Below, piece after piece: positions 1-9,539 of a DNA stretch of 64,000 bases (the stretch's first letter is position 1; every line of letters begins with the position of its first letter). The DNA is taken from contig CAJWBE010000001.1 in assembly GCA_913020045.1 (NCBI GenBank), positions 62,001-126,000 on the forward strand, in the 5' to 3' direction. Origin of the DNA: an uncultured Oleiphilus sp. (GTDB lineage: Bacteria > Pseudomonadota > Gammaproteobacteria > Pseudomonadales > Oleiphilaceae). The notes under the pieces are model-generated. The model ran no database searches. It was not told the DNA's origin and was given only the letters and a program-made list of their open reading frames with translations. A program made the position numbers and the translations under genes.

Positions 1-1593
1 TTCGACATGGATGGCATTACCTACTTTGGCACCCGCGTCAAAATGGTCTCGCCCGACTGGAATATCATTGTGGCGGAAGAGCAAGATGCTATTTACGCCC
101 CACTCTACCGCACATTAAATCTTTGGTTAGTGTCGATTCTTGCGATTGTCGTCATTGTAGTGTTGTCGGCGAGGCAACGTGCCAAGGAATTTTCGACACG
201 CTTCGGCATGCTAAATGAACAGGCAAGAGAAATTACACACGGCCACTATGAACGCAGCATTGATGAACCAAAAATAACGGAGTTCAAAGAGCTATCGGAC
301 AATCTCATTGTAATGGCCGACGCCATTAATAAACGCGAACAGTCATTGCAAACGCAAGAACAACAATTAAGAAATACACTTGAAAGCGCGCCTAACATTG
401 CGATTCAGTGGTACGACGAAACAGGCAAGGTCCACTATTGGAACCGCGCCTCAGAACACATATTTGGCATCAGCGAACAGCGCGCATTCAATAGTCCATT
501 AGAACAGCTAATGTTTAAAGGTCCCGATGCTGAAGACTTTAAAAAGCTCCTAATGCGAGTCACCCAAAAACATGTCAGCAGCGAAGACTTTGAATTGCCA
601 TTTACCCATAATTCTGGGCAGCCAGGCTACGTTCAGGGCACCGTTTTTAGTGTTCCCTCACAAACAGGAAAAGACTTATGCGTCTGCATGATGACGGACG
701 TAACGCAACAGCGTCAGGCAGAAGCCAATATCATCAAATTAAATCAGGACTTGGAACTGCGCGTAGAAGACCGCACACGCATCCTCAAAAGGACCAATTC
801 TGAACTGAGTGACACCATAGGCACCCTTAACGAGACAATGGAACAGCTCGTTCATTCAGAAAAGCTAGCGGCACTCGGCAGCCTAGTCGCGGGTATTGCA
901 CATGAGCTCAATACACCCATTGGTAATGCACTAATGGCGTCATCTAGTCTGAGCGACTTTACAGCACAAATAAAAAGTGACCTGGCGGCAGATTCCATCA
1001 AAAAGTCTACGCTCGAAAACTTCCTCAACGATGCAGCGGCTGCTAGCTCAATCACCTACCGAAACCTAGAGCGTGCGTCGGAACTCATTAGTAGTTTCAA
1101 GCAAGTTGCCGCAGATCAAAGCAGCTCCCAACGCCGTCAGTTCAAACTATATGACCTGGTTAACGAAATATTACTCACACTGCAACCTCAAACTAAAAAA
1201 TTACCGATTACAATCAACACATCTATTGCTCAAGAAATAGAGCTAGATAGCTACCCTGGCCCCTTAGGACAAGTCATTAGTAATCTAGTGATTAATGCGG
1301 TGATTCATGGCTTCGAAGAGGGTGAATCAGGTGTTATTACAATCACAGTGGAAGAACTGGATCACGAGCTTTCTATTCAAGTCAGTGACAATGGGCACGG
1401 CATAGAAGAAGCATTGATTAGCAAATTATTCGACCCGTTTTATACCACCAAACTCGGACAAGGCGGCAGCGGCTTAGGCTTACATATCGTGCATAACATC
1501 ACCACCGAAGTGCTGCATGGAACGGTATCTGTCAATACGACGCTGGGTGAAGGCACTGAGTTCACCATCACTATTCCACGCGTCGCGCCGTAG
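1..1593 (+). CDS. Membrane sensor histidine kinase with PAS domain (5' truncated by window edge)
   Basis: The reading frame is open from the first base, so the true start lies outside the window; the ATG at 7 is internal. What remains is the end of a periplasmic Cache-like sensor region, one membrane segment (about residues 41-58), a HAMP-like linker, a PAS domain (about 115-235), a coiled coil, then the kinase core. The H-box carries IAHELNTP with the predicted phosphorylated His at residue 301 counted from the window edge. N-box (NLVINAVIHG), G1 (DNGHGI), F (FDPFYTTK) and G2 (GSGLGLHIV) boxes are all intact, so it should be an active kinase. It lacks a receiver and its partner is unknown. 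The next gene, also a sensor kinase, starts 110 bp downstream on the same strand, so the two may act together. The ligand cannot be inferred. Confidence 0.9.
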   Translation, partial: FDMDGITYFGTRVKMVSPDWNIIVAEEQDAIYAPLYRTLNLWLVSILAIVVIVVLSARQRAKEFSTRFGMLNEQAREITHGHYERSIDEPKITEFKELSDNLIVMADAINKREQSLQTQEQQLRNTLESAPNIAIQWYDETGKVHYWNRASEHIFGISEQRAFNSPLEQLMFKGPDAEDFKKLLMRVTQKHVSSEDFELPFTHNSGQPGYVQGTVFSVPSQTGKDLCVCMMTDVTQQRQAEANIIKLNQDLELRVEDRTRILKRTNSELSDTIGTLNETMEQLVHSEKLAALGSLVAGIAHELNTPIGNALMASSSLSDFTAQIKSDLAADSIKKSTLENFLNDAAAASSITYRNLERASELISSFKQVAADQSSSQRRQFKLYDLVNEILLTLQPQTKKLPITINTSIAQEIELDSYPGPLGQVISNLVINAVIHGFEEGESGVITITVEELDHELSIQVSDNGHGIEEALISKLFDPFYTTKLGQGGSGLGLHIVHNITTEVLHGTVSVNTTLGEGTEFTITIPRVAP

Positions 1594-1703
1594 CATGATT
1601 TAACACGGCAAGACAGACAACAAAATCACTATCCCCGACTATACTCAAAGCAACACGACAACCGTACTAGTGAACAAGTCCTAGCAGAATAAAAGGCCCT
1701 ACC

Positions 1704-4700
1704 GTGCTCATGTGGTTTAGAACACATTCTCTTCGCCGAAAACTAAGCGTACTTTTCTTGCTGATAGGCCTAGTTCCCGTCACGATTACTGCATTAATTA
1801 CTAGTGACATTGCGAATACCCACCTACGCCAGCAAACCTTTTCGCTGTTAGATGCCGTTAGGCAAATAAAAAGCTCGGCCGTCAGTCGCTATATGAAAGG
1901 GGTACAGCAACAAATCATTACCATGGCGGAAAGCAGCATGGTCATCTCTGCAATGGATGATTTTAATCGCACAGTCAATGATTACGCCCTCGCCGCGTCC
2001 GCGCAGCAATCTCAGCCAAGCAATACGCCTCCCGACGCTTTACGCAATTATTATGAGCAAGCCTATGCAGATCGTTACATGTCTTCGACCGGATTCAAGC
2101 CAGACTCCGACAGTTTGCTGTCTCACCTAACCCCTATCACTGCAGAACTTCAATCACAGTACATTTCACGAAACATTCATCCCATAGGAAGTAAACACCT
2201 CCTTGATAGAGCACCCGGTGACGAAATTTATCATACCGTGCATGCACAGGTTCACAGCGACTTTAGAAACTATACCGAGAGATTTAATTACTATGATATT
2301 TTTCTAGTCGACACGAGCACCGGCACGATTGTCTACTCAGTTCGTAAAGAGCTAGACTTCGCGACATCACTTGAATCAGGCCCATTTTCTAGCAGCAACG
2401 CAGGCTCGGCCTATAAAGAAGCTAAGTTACTTGCGAAAGGCGAAGTTTCGCTGCACGACTATGCACCTTATTCTCCCTCCTACGAAGAGCCCGCTAGCTT
2501 TATCGCCACACCTATTTTTAAGGGCGACACGAGAATTGGCGTTCTAATGTTTCAGATTCCGCTTGAGCCGATCAATGAAATAATGAACGAACGCGCCGGT
2601 ATGGGAATAACCGGAGAAAGCTACTTGCTCGGGCAAGACAGGCTCATGCGCTCTGATAGTTTTTTAAGCCCGATCAATTTCTCTGTACTGAGTAGCTTTA
2701 ATAATCCGGGAAGCCACCAGATTGATTCACTGGCGAGCGCGCAAGCGCTCAACGGAATCACCGGAAACGAGCATGCAACCGACTACCTTGGGAATACCGT
2801 GCTAGCCTCCTATGGATTAGTCGATCTAGGGCCTTTTGAGTGGGCCATCGTCGCTAAGATTAACGCTGAAGAAGCCCTCGCCTCCGCGCATCTAATGTCA
2901 AAGGTCGTTCTGTTTTTAGTTGTGCTTTCTACTGCTGCGGTCATCCTGCTTGCGTTTATGCTCACACGCTACCTAACGCGCCCTCTAAATGAATTGTCAG
3001 ACGCGAGCACAGCCGTTGCCGACGGCGAACGAAACATCATGATCACGCCCGCCAAGGATGTCGAACTGAGTCGCCTGACGAATGCCTTTAATCATATGCT
3101 TAAGACGCGACAGGAGCATGAACAAAAACTTGAACAGGCGTTAAAGGAAGCAAAACAGGCTGCACGTTCAAAAAATGATTTTTTAGCCAGCATGAGTCAC
3201 GAAATAAGAACGCCAATGAACGGCGTTCTAGGGATGCTTGGCTTAGTCCAAAGTTCTCCACTAAATAGTACGCAAAGGCATCGTATAGAGGTGGCTGAGG
3301 GCAGCGCTAGGTCATTGCTTAACATTATCAACGATATCCTCGATTTCTCGAAAGTCGATGCCGGAAAGTTAGAGCTGGAAACACTAGACTTTAGCCCAAG
3401 ACAGTTAATCGGCGATGTTGCCGAAGCCATGGCATGCCAGGCTCAAAACAAGCACCTCGAACTTATTTTAGACATGCAGCAGATAGACGCGTCGATGGTA
3501 AAAGGTGATCCCGCTAGAATTCGCCAAGTCCTTACCAACCTGATTAGCAACGCCATTAAGTTCACCGACGCAGGAGAAATCCTAGTTCGCGCCGAACTGC
3601 ACGAAGAAGAAAAATCGCATGACGGTAACCCGCCGCGCTGGTTATTGCAGTGCAAGATATCAGATACGGGAATCGGCATACCCAGCGCCAAAATCAAATA
3701 TCTCTTTGACGCCTTTAGCCAAGTCGATACTTCAACTACCAGACACTATGGCGGCACAGGCTTAGGGCTAGCGATTGTTAAACGGCTATGCAATCTCATG
3801 GGTGGCAGTATTTCTGTTACCAGCAACGAAGGCCAAGGAAGCTGTTTCTCGGTATCGATTGAACTTGAAAAAAGCACACGATCACAGCGCGTAGTGCCCT
3901 CAGTGGATCTATCTAAGCTGAGCATCCTCATTGTTGATGACAACCAAACCAACCGAGAAGTTCTTCACGGGCAACTCACTTATTGGGGCGCCAGCGTTCA
4001 CGAAACCGCTAGTGGTAAAGAAGCGCTCGACATCTGCCGCCAACGCGCAAACAAAAATGAGCTATTTGATATTGCGATTCTGGATATGCAAATGCCATCC
4101 ATGGATGGCGCTGAACTCGGCAAGCACCTCAAAGCAGACGACGCTTTTAGTTCGATGAAGCTGGTTATGATGACATCAATGGGGCATTCAGAAGACAGCC
4201 AATACTTCAAAAGTCTTGGCTTCGACGCCTACTTCCCCAAACCCGTCACCACCGCTGACATATTCAATGCACTATCACTAATTAGTGAAGAGAATGAAGC
4301 ACTTCCCGCTGAGGGAGGCATTGTCACCAGTGGATACCTGCAAACCTTACACCCCAATTCTCAGTCAATACATCAGCGCCATTACGATAAATTCGCGCAC
4401 AAACGCATCCTCTTAGTCGAAGACAACCAAGTCAACCAACTAGTCGCACTCGGTCTACTAGAGCAACTATCAATCAAAGCAGACATTGCCGCCAACGGTC
4501 ATGAAGCCATTAACGCACTATCTCAAGCTCCCGAAGATGCTCCCTATCACCTGGTGCTAATGGACTGCCAAATGCCCGAAATGGATGGATACGAGGCGAC
4601 TCGTCAAATAAGGAGCGGGCACGCTGGGGAACGCAATCGAGATATTCGAATTGTCGCGCTCACAGCGAATGCCATGGCAGGAGACCGAGAAAAATGTATC

Positions 4701-4787
4701 AAGGCTGGTATGAATGATTACCTAAGTAAGCCTCTTGAATCAAACTCACTCAAAGCCAAGCTAACGGTATGGCTTGCACCTGACTAA
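1704..4787 (+). CDS. Hybrid sensor histidine kinase with two receiver domains
   Basis: A 1027-aa BarA/LuQ-like architecture. One membrane segment is near residues 17-33, followed by a large periplasmic sensor region (about 35-395, dCache-like) and a second segment (about 399-421). Then come HAMP, HisKA with SMSHEIRTP (H499), HATPase_c with GTGLGLAIV, and two receivers with phospho-acceptor Asp at about 794 (LDMQMP) and 954 (MDCQMPEMDG). Each receiver has its conserved C-terminal Lys-Pro. There is no C-terminal Hpt domain, so a separate phosphotransfer protein is expected. The GTG start at 1704 is chosen because AAAAGG lies 7 nt upstream; an ATG at 1710 is the alternative. It follows another sensor kinase in the same direction. 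The stimulus is unknown. Confidence 0.92.
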   Translation: MLMWFRTHSLRRKLSVLFLLIGLVPVTITALITSDIANTHLRQQTFSLLDAVRQIKSSAVSRYMKGVQQQIITMAESSMVISAMDDFNRTVNDYALAASAQQSQPSNTPPDALRNYYEQAYADRYMSSTGFKPDSDSLLSHLTPITAELQSQYISRNIHPIGSKHLLDRAPGDEIYHTVHAQVHSDFRNYTERFNYYDIFLVDTSTGTIVYSVRKELDFATSLESGPFSSSNAGSAYKEAKLLAKGEVSLHDYAPYSPSYEEPASFIATPIFKGDTRIGVLMFQIPLEPINEIMNERAGMGITGESYLLGQDRLMRSDSFLSPINFSVLSSFNNPGSHQIDSLASAQALNGITGNEHATDYLGNTVLASYGLVDLGPFEWAIVAKINAEEALASAHLMSKVVLFLVVLSTAAVILLAFMLTRYLTRPLNELSDASTAVADGERNIMITPAKDVELSRLTNAFNHMLKTRQEHEQKLEQALKEAKQAARSKNDFLASMSHEIRTPMNGVLGMLGLVQSSPLNSTQRHRIEVAEGSARSLLNIINDILDFSKVDAGKLELETLDFSPRQLIGDVAEAMACQAQNKHLELILDMQQIDASMVKGDPARIRQVLTNLISNAIKFTDAGEILVRAELHEEEKSHDGNPPRWLLQCKISDTGIGIPSAKIKYLFDAFSQVDTSTTRHYGGTGLGLAIVKRLCNLMGGSISVTSNEGQGSCFSVSIELEKSTRSQRVVPSVDLSKLSILIVDDNQTNREVLHGQLTYWGASVHETASGKEALDICRQRANKNELFDIAILDMQMPSMDGAELGKHLKADDAFSSMKLVMMTSMGHSEDSQYFKSLGFDAYFPKPVTTADIFNALSLISEENEALPAEGGIVTSGYLQTLHPNSQSIHQRHYDKFAHKRILLVEDNQVNQLVALGLLEQLSIKADIAANGHEAINALSQAPEDAPYHLVLMDCQMPEMDGYEATRQIRSGHAGERNRDIRIVALTANAMAGDREKCIKAGMNDYLSKPLESNSLKAKLTVWLAPD

Positions 4788-4889
4788 AGAAGGCTTGCCA
4801 CAGCAGTGCTTCCCTTCAAAGAAGAGAAGCCTTTACACGGACTCAAAAACTCTAATTCAAACAGCCTGCCTCCTAATGCTTTAGGGCAG

Positions 4890-6959
4890 TTAAGGCAACA
4901 CGATGTTAAAAACACCCTCTTGCTTGTCAATCAGCGAGAAAAAAGCGAATAAATCTAATGCGCTACCCTCTATATCGAGATCATCACCAAACAAGGTATC
5001 TTTCAAGCCTGCATCACCCACGAGGATGTCAACGAACAGCGGATGCGTCAGCGCAAGCGTAGCACTCGCATCGCTACTTTCGTTTTCCGCTAGCGCCTGA
5101 TAACGCAACACTGAATTCTCTAAGATTAAGACATACCGACGACTAAGATCAGAAAACTGAATCTCGATCCTGAGCGACTTTCCTTCCGCATCAGGCCCGT
5201 TCAGATTAACTGCCATTGAATCAAAGAACTTTTCAATCGGTGTTTTGATCAACACATCTTTCATAATCGAGGGGCTTATTCCCTGCTGCGGCGAGCCATG
5301 ACGCAACTCATACGCTCCACTTAGATAAAAATCTCTCCATGGCGCCGACTCAGCTTGATAGCCCAACTGGTCGTAAACCTTTGCCAGCATCAACTTGGCT
5401 TTCATATTGTCGGGCTCCGCAAACACAACAGTGTTCAACAGTTGCGCCAACCACCGGTACTCTTTGTTTACCTCGTCCGCTTCAGCAGAGGCCGTTTCAT
5501 TCAAAAGCGTTTGAGCGTGAGTGATCACTTTCTCACTGCCTCCCATCACGGCTAGCGTCCTGACAGCTGTTTCAGTCTCAGGTAAAGGGTCCAGCATTGA
5601 CGGATTTGCGGTAAACCATCCCATATATGATTGATACACCGCTTTAGCATTATGCTTTACCGTGCCGTAGTACCCGCGGGTGGAGAAGTTGCTTCTCAAG
5701 GCCTCTGGCAAGGTAATCGTCTCTGCAATTTCGTTCGGCGTGTAACCAGAATTCATCAACCTGACACTTTGATCGTGAATATACTTATAAATATCACGTT
5801 GATTCGCCAGAAAGCTCTGCACACGATCACGCCCCCATACTGGCCAATGGTGGCTGCCAAAGTAAATTTCTGCTTGCTCGAAGCGCCTCGCCGCCTCATC
5901 GATATAACCACTCCACGCGAGCGCATCTCTTACTTTTGCGCCTCGTAAGGTATAGAGGTTATGTAAGTTTTTCGACACCAGCTCAGCGCCACAAAAAGCC
6001 TGATACTCTGGTAAATAAAAGGTAAATTCTGCGGGTGCCTCTGATTCCGGCGTATACTGAAAAACAAACTCCAAGCCATCAATCGTCAGGCTGGTTGGTG
6101 TCTCGTTCACTAACTCGGTCGGTTCTTTAATACCAAACGTCCCAAACGCAGGGCCTTTGCCTAAGCCTGACCCAACATGCCCGCGCTCACCACGATGCAA
6201 GCGTTTCCCATACATATACATCGCTCGTCGGCTCATGGCGGGTCCGGCAATGATATTCTCACTGGTCGCCTCCTCCACAAAACCTTCTGGTGCAATAATC
6301 CTTAGCGCGTCTTTCTCGGCATCACTCAGCACCGACATGATTCCCTCAATACCGCCAAAATGATCTATATGGCTATGCGTAAACAGAATTGCACTCACGG
6401 GAAGCCGCTCTAAATGCTCCATCGCAAAGGCAAACGCAACAGCCGCCGTTTCAGCAGAGGTCAGCGGATCAACAATTACCCAGCTATTGTCTGCTTTAAC
6501 GATGGTCATATTCGCTAGATCGAAACCGCGAAGCTGATAAATCCCTTTAGTGACTTCGAACAGCCCATGCACATTATTTAAGCCCGCTTGTCGCCAAAGA
6601 CTCGGATTAACGCTTCCAGGAGATGCGCCCTCGACAAAGTCGTAAGCTGGCATATCCCAAACCGTCTCGCCCTGTGCATCATCAATTTTTAACGCTGCCG
6701 GTTTGGCAATAAAGCCTCTGCGGGCGTCTTGCCAGTCCTGCTGATCAGACAAAGGCAAGGTCTCTGCGAACGCCTCATTCGCCGCGATAGTGGCGGCACT
6801 AGGCGCAGTATGGCCTTGATTATCCTGTCCAGCCGAATCACCTGATTGGTCGGCTGATTCATCACTGCATGCCAACAAAAGCGCCGCCATAAAGAAAAAT
6901 ATAAGCCGTAATATAGGCCCCAAACGTACTTGATGATTAGCGTTTATTTTGGACATCAC
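4890..6959 (-). CDS. Alkylsulfatase (SdsA-like metallo-beta-lactamase fold), predicted lipoprotein
   Basis: A 689-aa protein of the linear alkylsulfatase family, which hydrolyses primary alkyl sulfates such as dodecyl sulfate to alcohol and sulfate. The N-terminus has a hydrophobic stretch ending in a lipobox (LLAC, Cys31), so it is probably anchored in an envelope membrane. The metallo-beta-lactamase zinc motif THSHIDH is at 194-200 (His195, His197, Asp199, His200). The middle third matches the alkylsulfatase dimerisation domain, and the last ~120 residues resemble an SCP2-like domain (ends with a FFSLIDKQEGVFNIVLP tail typical of the family). Length fits family members of about 650-690 aa. 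It is a single gene divergent from the crotonase at 7139. The family assignment is strong; the natural substrate is inferred. Confidence 0.9.
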   Translation of the reverse strand: MMSKINANHQVRLGPILRLIFFFMAALLLACSDESADQSGDSAGQDNQGHTAPSAATIAANEAFAETLPLSDQQDWQDARRGFIAKPAALKIDDAQGETVWDMPAYDFVEGASPGSVNPSLWRQAGLNNVHGLFEVTKGIYQLRGFDLANMTIVKADNSWVIVDPLTSAETAAVAFAFAMEHLERLPVSAILFTHSHIDHFGGIEGIMSVLSDAEKDALRIIAPEGFVEEATSENIIAGPAMSRRAMYMYGKRLHRGERGHVGSGLGKGPAFGTFGIKEPTELVNETPTSLTIDGLEFVFQYTPESEAPAEFTFYLPEYQAFCGAELVSKNLHNLYTLRGAKVRDALAWSGYIDEAARRFEQAEIYFGSHHWPVWGRDRVQSFLANQRDIYKYIHDQSVRLMNSGYTPNEIAETITLPEALRSNFSTRGYYGTVKHNAKAVYQSYMGWFTANPSMLDPLPETETAVRTLAVMGGSEKVITHAQTLLNETASAEADEVNKEYRWLAQLLNTVVFAEPDNMKAKLMLAKVYDQLGYQAESAPWRDFYLSGAYELRHGSPQQGISPSIMKDVLIKTPIEKFFDSMAVNLNGPDAEGKSLRIEIQFSDLSRRYVLILENSVLRYQALAENESSDASATLALTHPLFVDILVGDAGLKDTLFGDDLDIEGSALDLFAFFSLIDKQEGVFNIVLP

Positions 6960-7138
6960 GTTGTCTTTACCCTATGTGCGGTTAGTTGTTATTGGTCTTT
7001 AAAAGACGAGTGTCTAAAGATACTACCTCTCGCCTTTACGTCTCAATCGAATTCTTTTATCGAGATAAAAACGCTACAGACAAGATAAGGAAAATTATAT
7101 TAAGATCTTGGGCTCCCGCCTGAAATTAAAGAGACCAC

Positions 7139-7936
7139 ATGTCCGAAATACTCACTGAGCTACATGACCATATTCTTATCGCTACGTTTAATCGTCCAGA
7201 CATACACAATGCGATGTCACACACAGGGATGATCGATGCGATCGTCGGTTTATGTGAACGTGTTAATCAGGATGACAACATCCGCGTACTCGTGCTGACA
7301 GGTGCAGGAAAAAGCTTTTGTGCCGGCGGAAACATAAAAGAAATGCTAAGTAAGTCGAACGTATTTTCTGGCACACCTAAGCAAATTGAAGCCGCTTATA
7401 AATCTGGCATTCAACGAATCCCCGTAGCGCTTTGGAACCTCAACAAACCCGTGATCGCCGCTGTGAATGGCGCTGCAGTGGGCGCGGGCTGCGACATCGC
7501 GATGATGTGTGATATTCGGATTGCGTCGTCCAAAGCGCGCTTTGCAGAAAGCTTTGTGAAGTTAGGAATTATTCCAGGCGATGGCGGTGCTTGGTTTCTG
7601 CCGCGCGTCATTGGCCAAGCTCGTGCAAATCAAATGACTCTAACCGGCGAGATGATTGACGCCCAAGAGGCGCTTAATTGGGGAATGGTTTCTCAAGTTT
7701 GTGCGCCCGAAGAGCTGATGACTGAAGCGATTAATATTGCCCAAATAATTTCCGCAAACCCGCCTTTAGCCGTGACCGAAGCTAAAAAACTTCTGCGCCA
7801 AAGTGCGAATACTAGCTTGCCAGAGATGCTTGACCTATCTGCAGCAGTTCAAGCTCAGCTTCATCAAACCGAAGATCATATGGAAGCGCTAAATGCCTTT
7901 GTCGAAAAAAGGACTGGGCTGTTTCAAGGTAAATAA
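7139..7936 (+). CDS. Enoyl-CoA hydratase/isomerase family protein (crotonase fold)
   Basis: A 265-aa crotonase. Oxyanion-hole segments are visible: GKSFCAGGNIKEM near residues 58-70 and AAVNGAAVGAGCDIAMMCD near 105-123. These are followed by FAESFVKLGIIPGDGGAWFLPR, where the position of the usual second catalytic Glu is occupied by an acidic residue in GDGG. Crotonases hydrate or isomerise acyl-CoA thioesters; the exact reaction cannot be read from sequence. AAAGAGA 6-12 nt upstream supports the ATG. It stands alone, divergent from the alkylsulfatase. A role in oxidising the alcohols or fatty acids the sulfatase releases is possible but is only inference from adjacency. Confidence 0.88.
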   Translation: MSEILTELHDHILIATFNRPDIHNAMSHTGMIDAIVGLCERVNQDDNIRVLVLTGAGKSFCAGGNIKEMLSKSNVFSGTPKQIEAAYKSGIQRIPVALWNLNKPVIAAVNGAAVGAGCDIAMMCDIRIASSKARFAESFVKLGIIPGDGGAWFLPRVIGQARANQMTLTGEMIDAQEALNWGMVSQVCAPEELMTEAINIAQIISANPPLAVTEAKKLLRQSANTSLPEMLDLSAAVQAQLHQTEDHMEALNAFVEKRTGLFQGK

Positions 7937-7999
7937 AGAAAGGAAGGAAGAAAGGAACGACATCTGCAGGGCTGTCTATGTGGCAAACTCGATAAAAAC

Positions 8000-8326
8000 T
8001 TAGCTGCCTTGTTTTTCAGTTGAGTCGCCTGATGGTTCTACTTCAACAGGAATAGATGCTTTAAGATACCAGGTAGACTTGTCATCAAAACGGCTTTGCC
8101 TGCGCTCTGCTACGACAATATGTTTATCTCGGCACTCACCACTTCTGCGATCATCAAATATAGATTTCGCAGTTTGCGGATCTTCCTTTGCTTCTTTGTT
8201 CTTTTGAGTCATAAGCTTTGCCAAACCCAGAGATTCCTTCCCACCTAAAACACCAGCGTGGAAGTGTAGCAAAGAGACTGTACAACAAACAATCACCCTT
8301 CGCGCTAATCTGTCAAGCGCGCTCAT
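8000..8326 (-). CDS. Hypothetical small protein with hydrophobic N-terminus
   Basis: A 108-aa frame whose ATG overlaps the 3' end of the Lrp-family gene by 14 nt, which suggests translational coupling. Residues about 10-28 are hydrophobic (VIVCCTVSLLHFHAGVLGG) and could act as a signal peptide or membrane anchor. The rest is highly charged, with KEAKEDPQTAK and two RR pairs, and ends in an acidic tail. I recognise no domain. It could be a real small exported protein or a chance open frame; the coupling and the charged, non-repetitive composition favour a gene. An internal Met near residue 39 is an alternative start. Confidence 0.45.
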   Translation of the reverse strand: MSALDRLARRVIVCCTVSLLHFHAGVLGGKESLGLAKLMTQKNKEAKEDPQTAKSIFDDRRSGECRDKHIVVAERRQSRFDDKSTWYLKASIPVEVEPSGDSTEKQGS

Positions 8327-8756
8327 CCTTAGCCGAGTCCATCACCACATATGTGGTAATTGAATTGACCTGAGGAAAGGTACCCAAAGCATCGGTATGA
8401 AAAGCCTTATACGCTGCTAAGTCGCGCGTTTCTACACGCAAAAGATATTCAAATGAGCCGGTCATGTTGTGACATTCGACCACCTCCTTCAATGTCACAA
8501 TCGACTTTTCGAATGCCGCTTGCGACTGCTTGGAGTGATCAGAAAGTCCCACCGCAATATAGGCGGTAAAACCCACCCCCATGGCCAAAGGGTTTAGTAC
8601 CGCTCGGTAGCCTTGAATCACCCCAGTTCGCTCTAGCTCTTGAACTCGTCGTAAGCAAGCCGACGGGGACAAGCCCACCCGTTCAGATAGCTCCGTATTG
8701 CTAACACGACCATCATGAAGCAGCTCGTGCAATATTCTTTCGTTAAATCTATCCAT
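8313..8756 (-). CDS. Lrp/AsnC family transcriptional regulator
   Basis: Start placed at the Met beginning MDRFNERILHELL, giving 147 aa, the usual length for the family; an upstream in-frame Met at 8804 would add 16 unusual residues. Residues 1-60 form the winged helix-turn-helix (VSNTELSERVGLSPSACLRRVQ has the AsnC signature). Residues about 65-145 form the RAM/ligand-binding domain with the GSFEYLLRV core. Such proteins bind amino acids as multimers and control amino-acid metabolism or export. It is divergent from the LysE/RhtB exporter at 8869, a common pairing that suggests it controls that exporter. The intergenic stretch is AT-rich, as Lrp-type sites often are. Confidence 0.9.
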   Translation of the reverse strand: MDRFNERILHELLHDGRVSNTELSERVGLSPSACLRRVQELERTGVIQGYRAVLNPLAMGVGFTAYIAVGLSDHSKQSQAAFEKSIVTLKEVVECHNMTGSFEYLLRVETRDLAAYKAFHTDALGTFPQVNSITTYVVMDSAKDERA

Positions 8757-8868
8757 ATCGACTTTTTGTTGCTCAATTACTGTAAAATTACTACAAATTA
8801 TCAAAATAATTCGGTATTGCTAAGAGTATAGTTGTTGCACAAAATTTGATCTACCCGAGTTTCTTACA

Positions 8869-9465
8869 ATGACTATCGACTTTCTCGCTGCGCTATTTTT
8901 ATTTGCCTTCGTCTCAACCGTGACGCCCGGCCCAAACAACCTCATGCTGATGGCATCGGGCGCGAACTTTGGGTTTCAGCGCACTATTCCTCATATGCTA
9001 GGGATTACGGCAGGCGTGGTAATAATGATATTGCTGGTCGGGGCGGGCCTAATTCAATTATTCGACGCAGTCACGTGGAGTTATGATGCCCTAAAGCTCG
9101 CTTGTGTGGGCTACATGGGCTACCTAGCACTGAAGATACTACGCACGGCTCCACAGAACAGTAATGAACAACACGCATCAAAGCCTTTCAATGCCGTTCA
9201 AGCGGTATTGTTCCAATGGGTTAACCCCAAAGCCTGGAGCATGGCGCTAAGCTCTATTACGCTTTACTCTCCCGAACGGGAAATGGCGAGTGTGCTATTG
9301 ATCGCGGCAGCGTTTGCCGTTGTTAGCCTGCCATCGATAAGTGTGTGGGTTGTTTTGGGGAAGGAGTTCAAACGCTTGTTATCGAATGCCTGGCGTTTAC
9401 AGCTTTTCAACACAACAATGGCCTTACTATTATTAGGATCGTTGTATCCCGTTTTAGGTTTGTGA
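8869..9465 (+). CDS. LysE/RhtB family amino-acid exporter
   Basis: A 198-aa inner-membrane protein with about six hydrophobic segments. The family signature is near the N-terminus (STVTPGPNNLMLMASGANFG, residues about 17-36), and the conserved QWVNPKAWSMAL segment is near residues 108-119. LysE/RhtB proteins export amino acids or derivatives by proton exchange. Length is normal. It is divergent from the Lrp/AsnC regulator, which fits exporter control by amino-acid level. The specific substrate is not determinable. Confidence 0.9.
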   Translation: MTIDFLAALFLFAFVSTVTPGPNNLMLMASGANFGFQRTIPHMLGITAGVVIMILLVGAGLIQLFDAVTWSYDALKLACVGYMGYLALKILRTAPQNSNEQHASKPFNAVQAVLFQWVNPKAWSMALSSITLYSPEREMASVLLIAAAFAVVSLPSISVWVVLGKEFKRLLSNAWRLQLFNTTMALLLLGSLYPVLGL

Positions 9466-9539
9466 ACGGGCGAAAAACAGGCCCGAAGCAAAAAAATTGG
9501 CGCTACTAGGTGACGCATGACGCGATGTAACCCAGTCTT

